Made by a program: the position numbers and the translations under genes. A DNA stretch of 28,165 nucleotides from Pleurotus ostreatus/Saccharomyces cerevisiae fusant. Taxonomy: Eukaryota > Opisthokonta. The notes under the pieces were generated by a model, which was not told the origin of the DNA, searched no databases, and saw nothing but the letters and a program-made list of their open reading frames with translations. This document shows, piece after piece, positions 8,546 to 19,228 of this stretch; position 1 is the first letter of the stretch, and each line of letters starts with the position of its first letter. Location of the stretch: NCBI GenBank assembly GCA_024196135.1, contig JAMQCK010000328.1, positions 1 through 28,165 of the forward strand. The letters run 5' to 3'.

Positions 8546-9804
8546 ATGCTCTTCCCTTCACTGTCACGGTCCTGTGCGTCCCGACGCGTCTTGCTCGCGT
8601 CGTCGCGCCGCATCCACGCGTCCGCCTCGGCCGTCGTCGAGCTCGACTACTCGAAGAATGTGCCCCCGTCAGGCAACGAAACGGAAAAGCCGCTCGTCAT
8701 TCTCCATGGCTTGTTGTGCGTTGACTACATTTATCGCGAGGGTCGAGCTGACCTTGCTGCAGCGGATCCAAGCGGAATTGGATGTCGCTTTCGAAGGCCT
8801 TCGCACATGAGCTACATAGGCCGGTCTATGCTCTGGTGAGTAGCCAGCCTGCGTGAAGGCTTGACGCTCATCGCGCGTAGGATCTCCGCAACCAGGGAAC
8901 CTCCCCTCATAAGGAGCCGATGACCTATAGCGCAATGGCAGGCGATGTCTTGCACTTCCTCCGCACACATAAGCTCAACAACGTCACCCTTCTCGGGCAC
9001 TCAATGTACGCTTGCTCGTACTTCCACTCGAAGCACGCTCACCATCCCCAGGGGCGGCAAGGTAGCCATGAGCGTCGCTCTGGACCCGGAGCTGCCGGAG
9101 GGCCTACTCGAGAACCTCATCGTCGAAGACATCGCACCGTCCAAGGGTGCACTATCTCCCGAGTTCCAGGGTTACATCCAAGGCATGAAAGCGGTCGACG
9201 CCGCGAAGGTCAAGAGTCGCAAAGAGGCCAGGGATATCCTGTCGAAATGGGAGAAGGTGCTTGTTCTGTTATGACGCCCTGAATCCCGCTGATTCGTGTT
9301 TAGGACCCATCTGTGCTGCAATTCCTGCTCACGAACCTGGAAGTACCACCGCTAGTCGAGCACGGACACTTCAAGATCCCCTTGCATATTCTGGAGGAAT
9401 ACATTGACTCGTTGGGCGACTTCCCGTACGACTCCGCCAAGCGGCAATACCAGGGCAGAACCCTCTTCATCAAGGGTAGCAAGAGCAAGTAAGTGCTATG
9501 CCGCTGTTGATTTCAGGTCGTATGCTTACCAAGACGGAAGGTACATCAACAAGAACAACCTCCCGGAGGCGCAGAAGTTCTTCCCGAATATGGAGCTGGT
9601 AGAGTTGCCGACGAGTCATTGGGGTGAGCACTCAATTCTTCGCTATCGAACGCGTTGTTTACTGATCAACCTCGGCAGTGCATGCAGAGAAGTAAGAGTC
9701 TACTCTCTCTACCTTCGCACGTACTGACCTTCCACCTTCACAGGCCGAACGAGTTCAAGAAGGTGGTTTCTCATTTTATTGGTGCGCTTCACCCGCCAGA
9801 GTAG
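8546..9804 (+). CDS. ABHD11-like mitochondrial alpha/beta hydrolase, copy 2
   Basis: Eight exons (8546-8715, 8763-8835, 8881-9005, 9052-9256, 9304-9488, 9541-9623, 9679-9691, 9744-9804) encode 304 residues. Exon lengths 2 to 7 (73, 125, 205, 185, 83, 13) are identical to copy 1. The N-terminus (MLFPSLSRSCASRRVLLASS) is Arg/Ser-rich, as for a mitochondrial presequence. Motifs: LVILHGLFGSKRNW, GHSMGG with Ser122, HWVHAEKP with His279. The usual RNHG motif after strand 4 reads RNQG (Gln86), a change not seen in copy 1. The protein otherwise looks intact and probably active as a serine hydrolase. The paralogues may differ in substrate or expression; that is inference. Confidence 0.88.
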
Positions 9805-9954
9805 ATTGTTTATAGACAGTCGAGTGGAAACCTTGTAACACAAACAGATGCTCGAGTAAGCTCCGGTATACATGAACACAAATGGTGGGTGAGTGCAAGT
9901 ACAACAACATGATGCAATAGATGGCAGAGACGAACGATACGAAAGAGGATGCGC

Positions 9955-12864
9955 CTAAGCCCGCTTTCTCTTCTTGTTCGCCTTCTCCGCCCGCTTCTTC
10001 GCGCGCAGCTCCTTCTTCCCCCTCGCGTCCACCATCTGGTACCGCCCCTTCACGCCCTTCGGCCTGCCCTTCACCCCCTTCTGCGCCCCCTTCGCAAACA
10101 CGACCTTCACCTCCGTCTTCGGCTTCCCCTTGCTCGCGCCCTTGCGCATCAGCTTCTCGATCTGCGCCGCCTTCTCGCGCTCGCTCAGGTCGCTCGTCTC
10201 GTTCACGCCCTCCGCCTTCTTCATCGCCTTCTCGAGGCGCTGCGCGGCCTTGAGCTTCTTGCGCGCCTTCGCCTCCGCGATCTTCTTGATCGGGCGCGCG
10301 TCGAGGGCGCGTTGGCGGGCGCGGAGGGCGGCGATGGCCTCCTTGGTGACGGGGAGGTTGGGCTTGTAGTGCTGCTGCTCGTCGTCGAGGAACCAGGAGG
10401 GGAGGTCGTCTTTGGAGTTGAGGGAGTAGCGGGAGAAGCCGTCGTTGATGAGGTGGGTTTTAGTGGTGTTGCGGTTGACGAGGGCTTGGGCGAGGGTGAC
10501 GGTTTCGCCGGTGGTGAGGCCGTATTCTATGCGAAGGTCAGCAAAGGTCAAGGCAAGCGCGAGGAATGTCATACTTCGTATCTTCTCTGCATTCGCAGCA
10601 TCCTCATTGTCATCCTCAACGTCCCACATGTCTTCGTCGTCACTGTCCTTTTGTAATGGGACGATTTCGAAGTCATCATCGTCTTCAGGAGTAGCGGGGC
10701 CCTGCGCGACTTGTAAGTGACCTGCAAGAATGCAGTGAAGAGAAATACACACCTCTTCTTCCTCCCCTTCCTCCATGTCGACATCCTCGTCCTCATCTTC
10801 GTCACTCTCCTCGCTTTCCTCGTCGTCCTCCACATCATCGTCGATACCGGCGAAGACATCCTGGCTGAACCAAATCTTGGCCGCCTGGCTCTCTGGCATC
10901 TTCGGGCCCTCCAACGACTGGACAAGCTTGCCCTTGCCCACCCGCTGCGCGCCATTCTCCGTCCGTCTCCGCTTCGTCGATGGCTCATCGTCATCATCGA
11001 TGTCGCTCTCGTCCGACGAGTCCTCGGCATCTGCGAACTTGCGCCGCTCCCTCGCAGCCCAGCCCGCGCCCTCGGCGTCGCTGTCGTCCTCCTCATCGCT
11101 GGCGACCTCCTTGATACCCTGCCACGTCTCCTCACGATCCGGGTTGTTCATCCGCGCCTCCTTCGCCTTGAACTTTGCGTCCCGCTCGCGCAGCCGCTGC
11201 CGGTACGCGGTGTACATCCCATCCATATCATTCTCCAGCGCGCGTGTTCTCCGCTCGCGCTCCTCCTCCGAGTCTACGAGCTCTTCCTCCTCCTCATCTT
11301 CCTCCTGCGCCACATCCGAGTCCGCGTCCTCGTCGTCCATAGAGGACTTAGCGAGCCGGCGCGCGCCCTTACGGTTGCGCTCCACCTCGTCGAGGTCGAA
11401 GAAGTCGTCCTGACCGCCGAGGGAGGCGTCGGCCTGCTCCATACCGATGTCGAGGGGCGCGGTCATCTGGAGCTGCATGCGCTGGATGGTCTTGGTCTTG
11501 ACCTCGTTGGCGCGGCGGCGCTGGCGCTTGGTGCGGGCGGCGGCTTCGGCGTTGAGGCGCTCGAGCTCTTCTTGGATTTGGGTATCCTCGTCGACTTCTT
11601 CGGTGACTTCGACGGTTTCAGTCAGCTCTTGGGCGTCCTTTGACTTGTTGTCCAAGCCGAGCTGTAGATGGTGTTAGCTACGATGCGACCGATATTATAC
11701 GATACACGTACGTCCTCCCGCAAGTTAGTCCGCCACTTGAGAATAGCCTTGAAGTCACCCTTGCCGAGAACCTTGAGATCATCGCAGTTGGCCTTGATCT
11801 CCGGCTTCGTGATCTCCAGCTTTAGCCATCTATGAGCAGGTCAGTCACGATTCGCTAGTCAAGATACAGATATACATACTCCTTCTCCTCGTCCGTAGTG
11901 AAGGTGATCTGATTCACAGAACCAAGGATGGCAATGGGATCCGGGCCACGAACGAGATCGCTGGCAGTCGCCGTGCGGAAGAGGGTGTAGTCGCCGTCGG
12001 CGTAACCGTCACGCTTACGGCGCTTCTTCTCGGGCTGAAAAACATTGGCCTGGACGTTGTTGGAGTTCGAGCCTTTCTCGTCGGCCGGGATGGAAGCGGC
12101 GAGGTCCTTGAAAACATGCTTCGGGTCGAGGAACTTGGGGTCGATGTGCTTGGGGGCATGGAAGTCGCGGCAGACGACGAAGATTTCGGCGGAGACGTTA
12201 CGAGACGAAGGCGGCTTGGTCGCCTCGACCTTCCCGAAGAGCTGGCTGAATACCCAGATGAGGTTGTTGTAGTCCGTGCTACGGAAGACCTTGGTGACGA
12301 AGGTACCGCCCTTGACGAGGAACTCGACTGCGAGCTTGAGAGACATGAGCACGAGCTCGGACTGGGTGTAGGCGTCCTGAATCCAAGCCGTTCCGACGTT
12401 GGGGGCACCATCGTGAAGTACGACGTCCGCCTTCCAATCCTTGAGTTCGCCGCGTAGAAGGTTCCGACAGTGTGTAGTAGTGATATCGGCGGCAAAGGTC
12501 ACGACGCGGGGGATAGGCTTGATGGGGACCAAGTCGACACCTAATAGGATGTGAGGGGACGATGCATGGCCTGAGTGGGGGAACACGCACCGACGATGAC
12601 ACTGTTATTAGGCATATGCTTGCTAGCAACCTGCAGCCAACCACCGGGCGCAGCGCAAAGATCGATGCAGCATCGCGCGGTTTCGAGGAAGTTGTACTTC
12701 TTGTTGAGCTGAATGAGCTTGAAGGCAGATCGAGCGCGGTAGCCCTGCTCCCTGTCGTTTTGTCAGACTCCACGACATACGGAAGGACACCTGAGCACGC
12801 ACTTTGCAAGCTTGTAGTACTTGTCAAGACGACCCTTTCCTGTCTTCTTCTGAGCCTTCCCCAT
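9955..12864 (-). CDS. SPB1: SPB1 nucleolar rRNA 2'-O-methyltransferase
   Basis: Seven exons (12864-12803, 12751-12591, 12540-11880, 11829-11712, 11661-10753, 10701-10575, 10526-9955) give 869 residues, close to the 841 of yeast Spb1. Spb1/FTSJ3 methylates 25S rRNA at a 2'-O site during 60S subunit maturation in the nucleolus. The N-terminal FtsJ domain has KARSAFKL-type K32, the SAM-binding DLCAAPGGW (51-59), HDGAP with D118, K158 in FVTKVFRS and E193 in SAEIF, i.e. the K-D-K-E tetrad. A long acidic linker (Glu/Asp/Ser-rich) and a basic C-terminal Spb1 domain follow, including [21 protein letters not shown] and a Lys/Arg tail. The start [21 protein letters not shown] matches the family. Two introns, 10702-10752 and 10527-10574, are multiples of three without stops, so retention would not break the frame. 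Confidence 0.93.
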
Positions 12865-13207
12865 GTTGAGTGACCGCGACGAGCAGAAGGGGACCGTTCA
12901 GCGGTGATCGAGATCTACGAAATGGGAAATTTTGCCACGCGAGCGGTAAATCGGTCCGAGCCATTCAAGCGGAGGAAGACTTGTCTTTTGTTGCCATCTC
13001 TCCTGCTCGTCGAGAGTAATGATTATGCCGGCTGGCGTGATTTTCTGTACTCCCTCAGAGACTTTACGAGAGGGTCGACGCTATTGGGCAGGGAAATCAG
13101 GCCTACTAATGCGCTGTCAAATCAATGACATCAGCAAGACCGATATAAGCGCGCAAGGCATCGAAGGTTCCTCTCGTTAACCCGAACTTTACTTGCACCT
13201 GCACACC
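12865..13207. promoter_or_regulatory. Shared divergent promoter region, SPB1 and WrbA-like gene
   Basis: The 343 bp between two divergent start codons must hold both promoters. A TATAAG string at 13144-13149 lies about 60 bases before the WrbA-like ATG. No comparable box is seen on the SPB1 side, as expected for a housekeeping ribosome-biogenesis gene. Element function is inferred from position. Confidence 0.45.
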
Positions 13208-14032
13208 ATGACGCCCCGAGTCGCAGTCGTGATTTACACCATGTACGGCCATGTTGGCAAGCGTGCGTACTGCTACATCCGAATGAAGTTCTCGCGAGCT
13301 AACGAGCTTTCGCAGTCGCCGAGGCCGTGAAGTCTGGCGTTCATGCTGCTGGAGGCACTACAAGCATCTACCAGTACGTGTAATTGATGAATGCGCCGTG
13401 AGTAAGTGCTGATTGTCATGTCAGGGTACCCGAGACCCTGCCCAAGGAAGTCCTCGATAGGATGCACGCACCTCCCAAGCCCGACTATCCCATCGCCAGT
13501 GCAGACACATTGCGCAACTACGATGGATTCCTCTTTGGCATACCCACCCGCTACGGCAACTTCCCTGGCCAGTGGAAGGTACGTCTTACCTGGTTCATGC
13601 GCTCACGCACATCGCTAAGCGTTGTACGCAGGCCTTCTGGGACACCACGGGTCAGCTTTGGTCCCAAGGTGCTCTGTCTGGGAAGTTCTGCAGCGCGTTT
13701 GTCTCTACCTCGTCTCAGGGAGGCGGTCAGGAGATGACGGTGGCGAACGCCATGTCGACATTCGTCCATCACGGCATGATCTTCGTACCACTTGGGTACT
13801 CCAGGGTGTTCAAGCAATTGGGCAACAACGATGAAGTTCATGGAGGTACGCTCGATCTTAGCAATCTCACGAACTACCAGAAGGCTGACCTTTAATTTCA
13901 GGATCGGCTTGGGGCGCAGGTACCTTCGCTGGAGGCGATGGCTCGCGTCAGCCCACACCTCTTGAACTAGAGGTTGCTAAGATTCAGGGTCAGCAATTCT
14001 GGGAAACGCTGGCTAAGCATTCGTTCAAGTAG
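13208..14032 (+). CDS. WrbA-type NAD(P)H:quinone oxidoreductase (flavodoxin-like)
   Basis: Five exons (13208-13262, 13316-13373, 13425-13578, 13632-13845, 13902-14032) encode 203 residues, the usual WrbA/Pst2/Ycp4 length. The family binds FMN and reduces quinones by two electrons, limiting redox cycling. Signatures: start [14 protein letters not shown] (FMN phosphate loop region), [61 protein letters not shown], and [15 protein letters not shown] near the C-terminus, all typical. No signal peptide, so cytosolic or, as for yeast homologues, at the plasma membrane periphery (eisosomes). TATA-containing upstream region suggests inducible expression. Quinone reduction is family knowledge; the fungus may use it during aromatic compound or lignin metabolism, which is inference. 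Confidence 0.93.
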
Positions 14033-14337
14033 AGAACCTTACAATTACCGTGTACACTACCGTCTGTGCTCCTGCACTCATTTCAAGTGCGGGGAAAGAA
14101 GCTATCATCATTTACCCCATCCTCGGACTGAACCCTTCCTTACTTCCAGTACCATACATCTCCCTTGCAATCCATATATCACTCTTTCGACCCATACATA
14201 GTAAGCCATAACGCCGAGTCCAGAACGGAGAAACCGCCATGGTCAGCGGCGTGCGGTCCTCGCGAGAAGCATTCGCCCGGTGCCGGGTAGACGCGCCTTG
14301 ACGCCGCCGACCACTGCCCGATCTCCCAACCTCACCA
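14033..14337. other. Spacer, no gene
   Basis: Three hundred bases holding the 3' end of the WrbA-like transcript and the promoter of the DUF423 gene. No RNA gene or repeat seen. Confidence 0.5.
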
Positions 14338-15149
14338 ATGCGCAACCCCCTCACTGAGCTTACTCCCCTTATCTCGCGTAGTATGCTGAATCAAGGCTCC
14401 TCAATGCTCTGGCGCGCTGGCGCAGCCTTTGGTCAGTGGGCTCCAGGTGATCTGGCATGGGAGTTGCTGATCGCGTACAGTGGCGACTGGAGTTATTACG
14501 GGTGCTTTCGGAGGTGCGTATGCGATGCTGAGCTCGTTGGGAGCATGCAGTCTGACCATTAACTTGATACGTGCAGCCCATGGCCTCAAGAAGCAGCCCA
14601 ATGTTACGCCGGATACGGTCCATGCATGGGAGACCGCGGCTCACTACGCGGTGCGTCCCTTCCTCGTTCCCCCACCCGCTATCCAGCCCGTGTTTCCCCC
14701 CCTCACCAATGAATGCATGTTCACTCGAAGGACATGGAAACATAAGCAGCCATCCCCGCCATCCATCTGCACTTCGTCTGATTCTAATTACCTTGCTAAA
14801 CGCCTCCCAATCACCAGGTGGCCAACGGCGTAGCCCTCCTCGCCGTATCCATGCACCCCCGCTTCTCCCGCCACGCCTTCGCGGGTCCCGCGATCATCGC
14901 CGGCACGGCCATGTTCTCTGGCAGTATCTTCGCGCTCACGGTCGCGAAGATGAAGGGCCTGGGGGACAAGTGCGTGTCGCTAGACCAAGACCTTGAACTG
15001 CTTCATACTGACTATCATACCACAGAGTCAGGATCCTGGGCCCCATCACGCCTCTGGGCGGCTCGATTCTGATTGCTGGGTGAGTGACTTGGTGTTGTGT
15101 GAATGAGCTTGATCTGACAAGCGGCAGATATATTGCTTTGTTGTTCTAA
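14338..15149 (+). CDS. DUF423 (TMEM256/YwdK-like) small membrane protein
   Basis: Six exons (14338-14431, 14481-14513, 14577-14650, 14818-14969, 15026-15079, 15128-15149) give 142 residues. DUF423 proteins are four-helix membrane proteins of unknown function found from bacteria to man. Seen here: MLWRAGAAFGVATGVITGAFGAHGLKK (first helix and the conserved GAFGAHGL motif), TVHAWETAAHYAV, then helices in VANGVALLAVSM, FAGPAIIAGTAMFSGSIFALTV, and ILGPITPLGGSILIAGYIALLF. The family hallmarks GAFGAHGL, W-x-T-A-x-x-Y, SGS and TPLGG are all kept. The start is unsure: Met at 14338, 14383 or 14404 are in frame, and the shortest begins just before the first helix. The third intron (14651-14817, 167 nt) is three times longer than others in the window. 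Confidence 0.88.
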
Positions 15150-15875
15150 GTAGATCGCGACTGCCCAAATCCTACTGTACGCATACAATCATTGAATATG
15201 GAGATCTCCCCTCTTCTGCAAGTTCGTTCGACAAGTATTTCTCTGGTGGCGCATCGCTCTCGTAGGCGAGATCCCAAGGCCCTGAGTAACATCCTGCTCG
15301 TTCGCACCCGCACTACCGCGCGACGTCGAGTAGGTCCCGATGCACCAGAGTACTGGTTTCAAGTCGGCCACGTATTTGACCCACTTGTTCAAGGTGAGCA
15401 AGTGACGAGATATTCCCAGGCTTTCTCAGCGCTCAACACCATTCAGGTCAGCTTGTACGGGACAATGCACGCCGTAGAGCATTGCCATTGAAGAGATTGT
15501 TGTCCTGATTCACTCAAAGAAGCGGCGCCGCGATGGCCACGTCTACTAATGCAGCTCAAGGCAGCCCAATAGATACGAGAAAGCAAGTCGATGGTCGCGT
15601 GAGCCACTCCCACTGCCGCCCAAATAGCTCTGCTGAATTGAGCAGCGCCCAACGCAAGCGGTCTGCAGTCCCTTGCGGACCGCTCGTTCGCAATCGAACC
15701 GGGCGGCGTCCGTCGCCAAGAGGCGAGCTGAATGATGATGTTTGAGGAAAGTAGGTATCGTAATGAGCAGCAAGGAGACGCGACACGCATTCTCTCTTTT
15801 CTTCTCCGCCATCACTCTGCTCCCAAGGGGGCGTGCACCTTCAGTAGCCAATCTCTAGTACCAGCTCGCTGCTGA
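15150..15875. other. Intergenic, no supported gene
   Basis: About 0.7 kb. Minus-strand frames of up to 115 codons exist (15443-15790) but carry no recognisable domain or good splice context. Presumed promoter of the following membrane-protein gene at the right end. Confidence 0.5.
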
Positions 15876-17040
15876 ATGTCCGGGTCTACACAGGATAAAG
15901 TCCTACTCGACGACCAGAGCATCAACGTCACGTACACGGGGAGTTGGCGTGTCGGGGGCACGCCCGACGAGGAGTATGCGGGTACGGTGAGCAGCAGCAC
16001 GCATGACGGCGATTACTTTGAGGTGGAATTTAGCGGTGCGGAGTAAGTTCTCCTTGTTTTGTTCCATCGCTAAAATTACTGTCAGGGTGGTTGATCGCCG
16101 TGTACGGGGTGAGTAGTCCGTCCAGTCTACAAACGGTTCTTGACCTGCACGCAGACGTTCGATTACTCCTCAGACTGGGTCCGGACTAGCTACTCTATCG
16201 ATGGGGGTAACGCAACCACGGTCACTTCGCACTCGGGCACCGGCGACACGTATAAACAGTTGTTCTGGAAGTCGGACGACCTCGTGCAGGGTGATCAGTG
16301 CGCGTCGATCCTTCCCTCGCCCCATCAGCCAACTAACGACGGAGCGCTTTCTAGTACCCTCAAAGTCACCATGGAGCATGTCAACACCGGCTATGAAGAC
16401 GGCGAGGGCACCATATGGTTTGACTTCTTCGAGATATACGGCGGCGACAATAGCACTTCGTCTGCGACAGGGAGCAGCAGCGAGCCGACCTCTCAGCGAC
16501 ATCAGCGACACGCTAACGTCGGTGCCATCATTGGAGGTGTGGTTGGAGGTATCTTGCTTTTGCGTCTGGCCCTTATCCTTGGAGTACTGTTCGCAAGAAA
16601 GCGGCAGGCGCGCAAACGAGCCGAGGAGGAAACCCATAACTCCATTGGTGCGCGCTTATCGCTCTGCCTGGTATGCTGCTCAGTCAGTACTCTCACCTGC
16701 AGACTATATGTATCCATCGCATGCCGCTGAGATAGTGCCCTTCGTCTCGTCCACCTCGCAATCGTCAGGCCCACAGAAGACACGACACGCCTCGTCACGA
16801 CACGGTTCTTGGCCTGCTGCATCATATCCGGAGACCAGTCAAACCTTTGACGCGGGATGTCCTCCCAGTACGCGGAATCGCCACGACGTCTATAACAACC
16901 GCAAGGGTGGGCAAGAGATTCAGCTCCGTCATAATGACGGGTTGGAAGAGTCGAATGCACTTCCGCCTGTTGATGTGGTCCGACATACGGACAGTGGTAT
17001 ACGTGGGCTCGAGTTGCCGCCTGTATATACGGCGGATTGA
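15876..17040 (+). CDS. Single-pass membrane protein, PPxY tail, copy 1
   Basis: Five exons (15876-16035, 16086-16108, 16155-16297, 16355-16647, 16703-17040) encode 318 residues. There is no cleaved signal peptide; the N-terminal ectodomain-like part (about 1-138) is a beta-rich module with DDQSINVTYTG, GSW, WLIAVYG, RTSYSIDGG, DTYKQLFW and EGTIWFDFFEIYG, seen in many basidiomycete membrane proteins and resembling lectin/jelly-roll folds. A Ser/Thr linker leads to one helix (164-189), a basic stop-transfer stretch and a cytosolic tail ending LELPPVYTAD. The helix contains Arg179, unusual for a single-pass segment. PPVY (312-315) is a WW-domain ligand of the type used by Rsp5/Nedd4 ubiquitin ligases. 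Function unknown; surface sensing or adhesion is speculation. Intron 1 uses the donor GTGCGG by homology with copy 2, not the GTAAGT a few bases on, which breaks the frame. Confidence 0.78.
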
Positions 17041-18045
17041 CATCGAGGAACGCGCACTCGCGAGGAAGCAGTAGTGATGGTGAGCGGCGACTGAATATGC
17101 GGGAGGACGTTGATGGACTGATGGCTTACAGGACTTGGTATTAGCTTTGGGATCATTATGTTATTGTGCATACCCTTCTACGACGTCTTCACCAGTGTCG
17201 TCAGGCAACTACGACGGACGCCCGGCCAAAGTCTCTGGCCTCCCATCGTGCACCCATTATCGGCTCGTCCTTCTTGCTGAGGTAAGGATAAGTGCGGGTG
17301 CGCCCCTCCTCACATTCGACGGACGCTTGCCCTGTCAGCAAAACGCCACGTTTGTTCATTAATGTCAGAGCTATTCCTCCGCACACCGTCTGTGCTGTGC
17401 TGAAAAGAATGATCATCTACGAACGCGAATAGCTGGGCCCAGTGACTGATATAGCGGGACCTACTCTTGCGCCCCGGTCCCGGCACAGACGATATGCAAG
17501 CGGGCATCGCAAGCGCTCCACCTTGCATACCCAAGGATCCGGTCAGCACGGCTATACAATGAACATGAACTTAATGAAGACCGTCAATCTACGATCCGAA
17601 CGGACTACCTTTTTCAATGCAGCAAAGCACTCATGGACGCGGCCTTGTCGGAAACCGCCTTCATCCGCGTCCCGAGTGTTCTCTAGCGCCTCAGACCCTG
17701 GCGTCGTTGCTTGCAACCGCAGACAGGCGCCTAATTGTCCAGAAGGCGGGAGCTGTAAACATGACAGGTGCGTTACTAGCGTCGCTGTCAAGGGGGTCGT
17801 AACCAATGCTGTGCTTGTAGATCCCGTCCATCGCACAAAGAGGTCAGCGGCCTTCATCACTGGCCGATGCTATACCAGTGACGTATCGCTATAACTGTCC
17901 GCGCATGAAGACGAGGAACGAGCGCTAGTGCGATGACTCCCGGTGCCACGTCGCTTCCTTTTGGCCTCCATCTCGCTCAACACCGAAGACAACCGTCTGC
18001 GTAGGGCGCACACCACTTATCCTGAACTCGTCTTCGGACCCGCGC
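17041..18045. other. Intergenic between membrane-protein copies
   Basis: About 1 kb. Overlapping ORFs on both strands at 17442-17894 (plus, 150 codons) and 17552-17860 (minus, 102 codons) match nothing I recognise. I see no RNA gene or transposon end. Promoter of copy 2 presumably lies at the right end. Confidence 0.5.
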
Positions 18046-19228
18046 ATGTCCAATACGGGGAACAGCAAGGCTCTGATCGACGACCAGAGCAGCAATGTCA
18101 CGTATCACGGACAGTGGGAAGTAGGAGGGGCTCCGAATGAATACAATGAGACGGTATCGAGCACGCGGCATGTGGGGGACAGCTTCGAAGTGAGGTTCAA
18201 TGGTACGTCTTCGTCGATAGATGTCTGCATCAGTCGTTGACTGCTCCTACCTAGGCTGGTTGGTAGCCGTGTACGGGGTAAGCTTGACGATTAGCCTAAC
18301 GAAATCTTCCTCATGAAGCACCTACTGACCGTCCTAGACGGTAGATTACTCGTCCGGTGGCGTGCGCACTAATTATTCCATCGATGGCGGCGACCCGGTC
18401 ACTGTCACCTCCCGGACAGGCGCAGGCGATACCTACAAACAAATATTCTTTACGTCGGACGGATTCGATGTACCGGCAGATCAGTGCGTCGCCCTATGCT
18501 CGTTGGTCCAGCGTCTGCTGACATCCAATGCAGCATCCTCACCGTTACCATGGACTACGTGAACACTACCTACGAGGAAAGCGAGGGCACTGTCTGGTTC
18601 GACTACTTCGAGATATACGGCAATCTTGGCGACGCCGTCAACAGTGCGGAAATGCCCACCGGAACAGGTGCAAGCGGCCCCTCAGCTTCCTCCACATCTA
18701 CGCTTCCTTCCAGTTCACATAAAGTCAATATTGGTGCCATCATCGGCGGTGTACTTGGAGGCGTCTTCTTATTTCTTATGCTCGTTTGCGTTCTCGTCTA
18801 TCATGCCAAACGAAGACGAAGGGAGCCGCCCATTGATTCTGCTTCAGCCCAAGAGAAGTTTCACCCTGGTAAGCATCGCTATGCGTCTCTATCCGGACTC
18901 AGCTAACGCTCTTTTAGACTACTTATATTTACCTCGTAATGCGGTGATCCAGCCGTTCATAATGTCATCTTCAGAAACATCCGGCCCACGAAAGAAAGCC
19001 GTCGTCGCAGAGACGGGGCCTTCGGCGTCCGCAACACCACAGAACATATCACCTTCGACCGGAGACTCGACCGATATACAAAGACCCGAAAGCGTCGTGG
19101 TAGAAACAGCCCTTACAGCCGATATAGAGCATGAGCCAGATGCAGAGCTACAAGTGATTGACGTTATAAGACATACAGACAGTGGTTTGCGAGGCATCGA
19201 AATACCGCCGGAATACACTGCGGAGTGA
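18046..19228 (+). CDS. Single-pass membrane protein, PPxY tail, copy 2
   Basis: Five exons (18046-18202, 18255-18277, 18338-18483, 18534-18868, 18918-19228) encode 323 residues. Intron number, phases and the 23-nt second exon match copy 1 exactly. Shared ectodomain motifs: LIDDQSSNVTYHGQW, VGG, HVGDSFEVRFNG, WLVAVYG, RTNYSIDGGDPVTVTS, GDTYKQ and EGTVWFDYFEIYG. One helix spans about 175-198, without the Arg seen in copy 1, followed by KRRRR. The cytosolic tail differs in its middle but ends in RHTDSGLRGIEIPPEYTAE, nearly the same as copy 1 (RHTDSGIRGLELPPVYTAD), so PPEY (317-320) is kept. An NVT glycosylation sequon is shared. No signal peptide precedes the ectodomain, implying a reverse signal-anchor (type III) topology. 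Function unknown. Confidence 0.8.

Larger units (their letters stand above)
6926..9804 (+). repeat. Tandem gene duplication of ABHD11-like hydrolase
   Basis: Two direct copies with the same eight-exon plan, the same intron phases, and the same 13-nt seventh exon, separated by 340 bp. Intron sequences have diverged almost completely, so the duplication is not recent. Confidence 0.9.
15876..19228 (+). repeat. Tandem duplication of PPxY-tailed membrane proteins
   Basis: Two direct copies with identical exon phases and conserved ectodomain and extreme C-terminus, divergent linkers and middle tails, 1,005 bp apart. Divergence suggests an old duplication under selection on both ends of the protein. 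Confidence 0.85.

Noticed and set aside
10770..11340. Plus-strand ORFs rich in Ser/Leu opposite SPB1
   Set aside because: They are antisense shadows of the acidic repeat-rich linker of SPB1.
15640..15710. Minus-strand GGTTCGATTGC resembling a tRNA B-box
   Set aside because: No matching acceptor, D-arm or anticodon stem could be drawn around it.
15443..15851. Overlapping minus-strand ORFs of 101-115 codons
   Set aside because: No recognisable motifs, no splice support, and mutually overlapping frames.
17442..17894. ORFs on both strands between the two membrane-protein genes
   Set aside because: No family recognised and both strands are open over the same bases, typical of chance frames.
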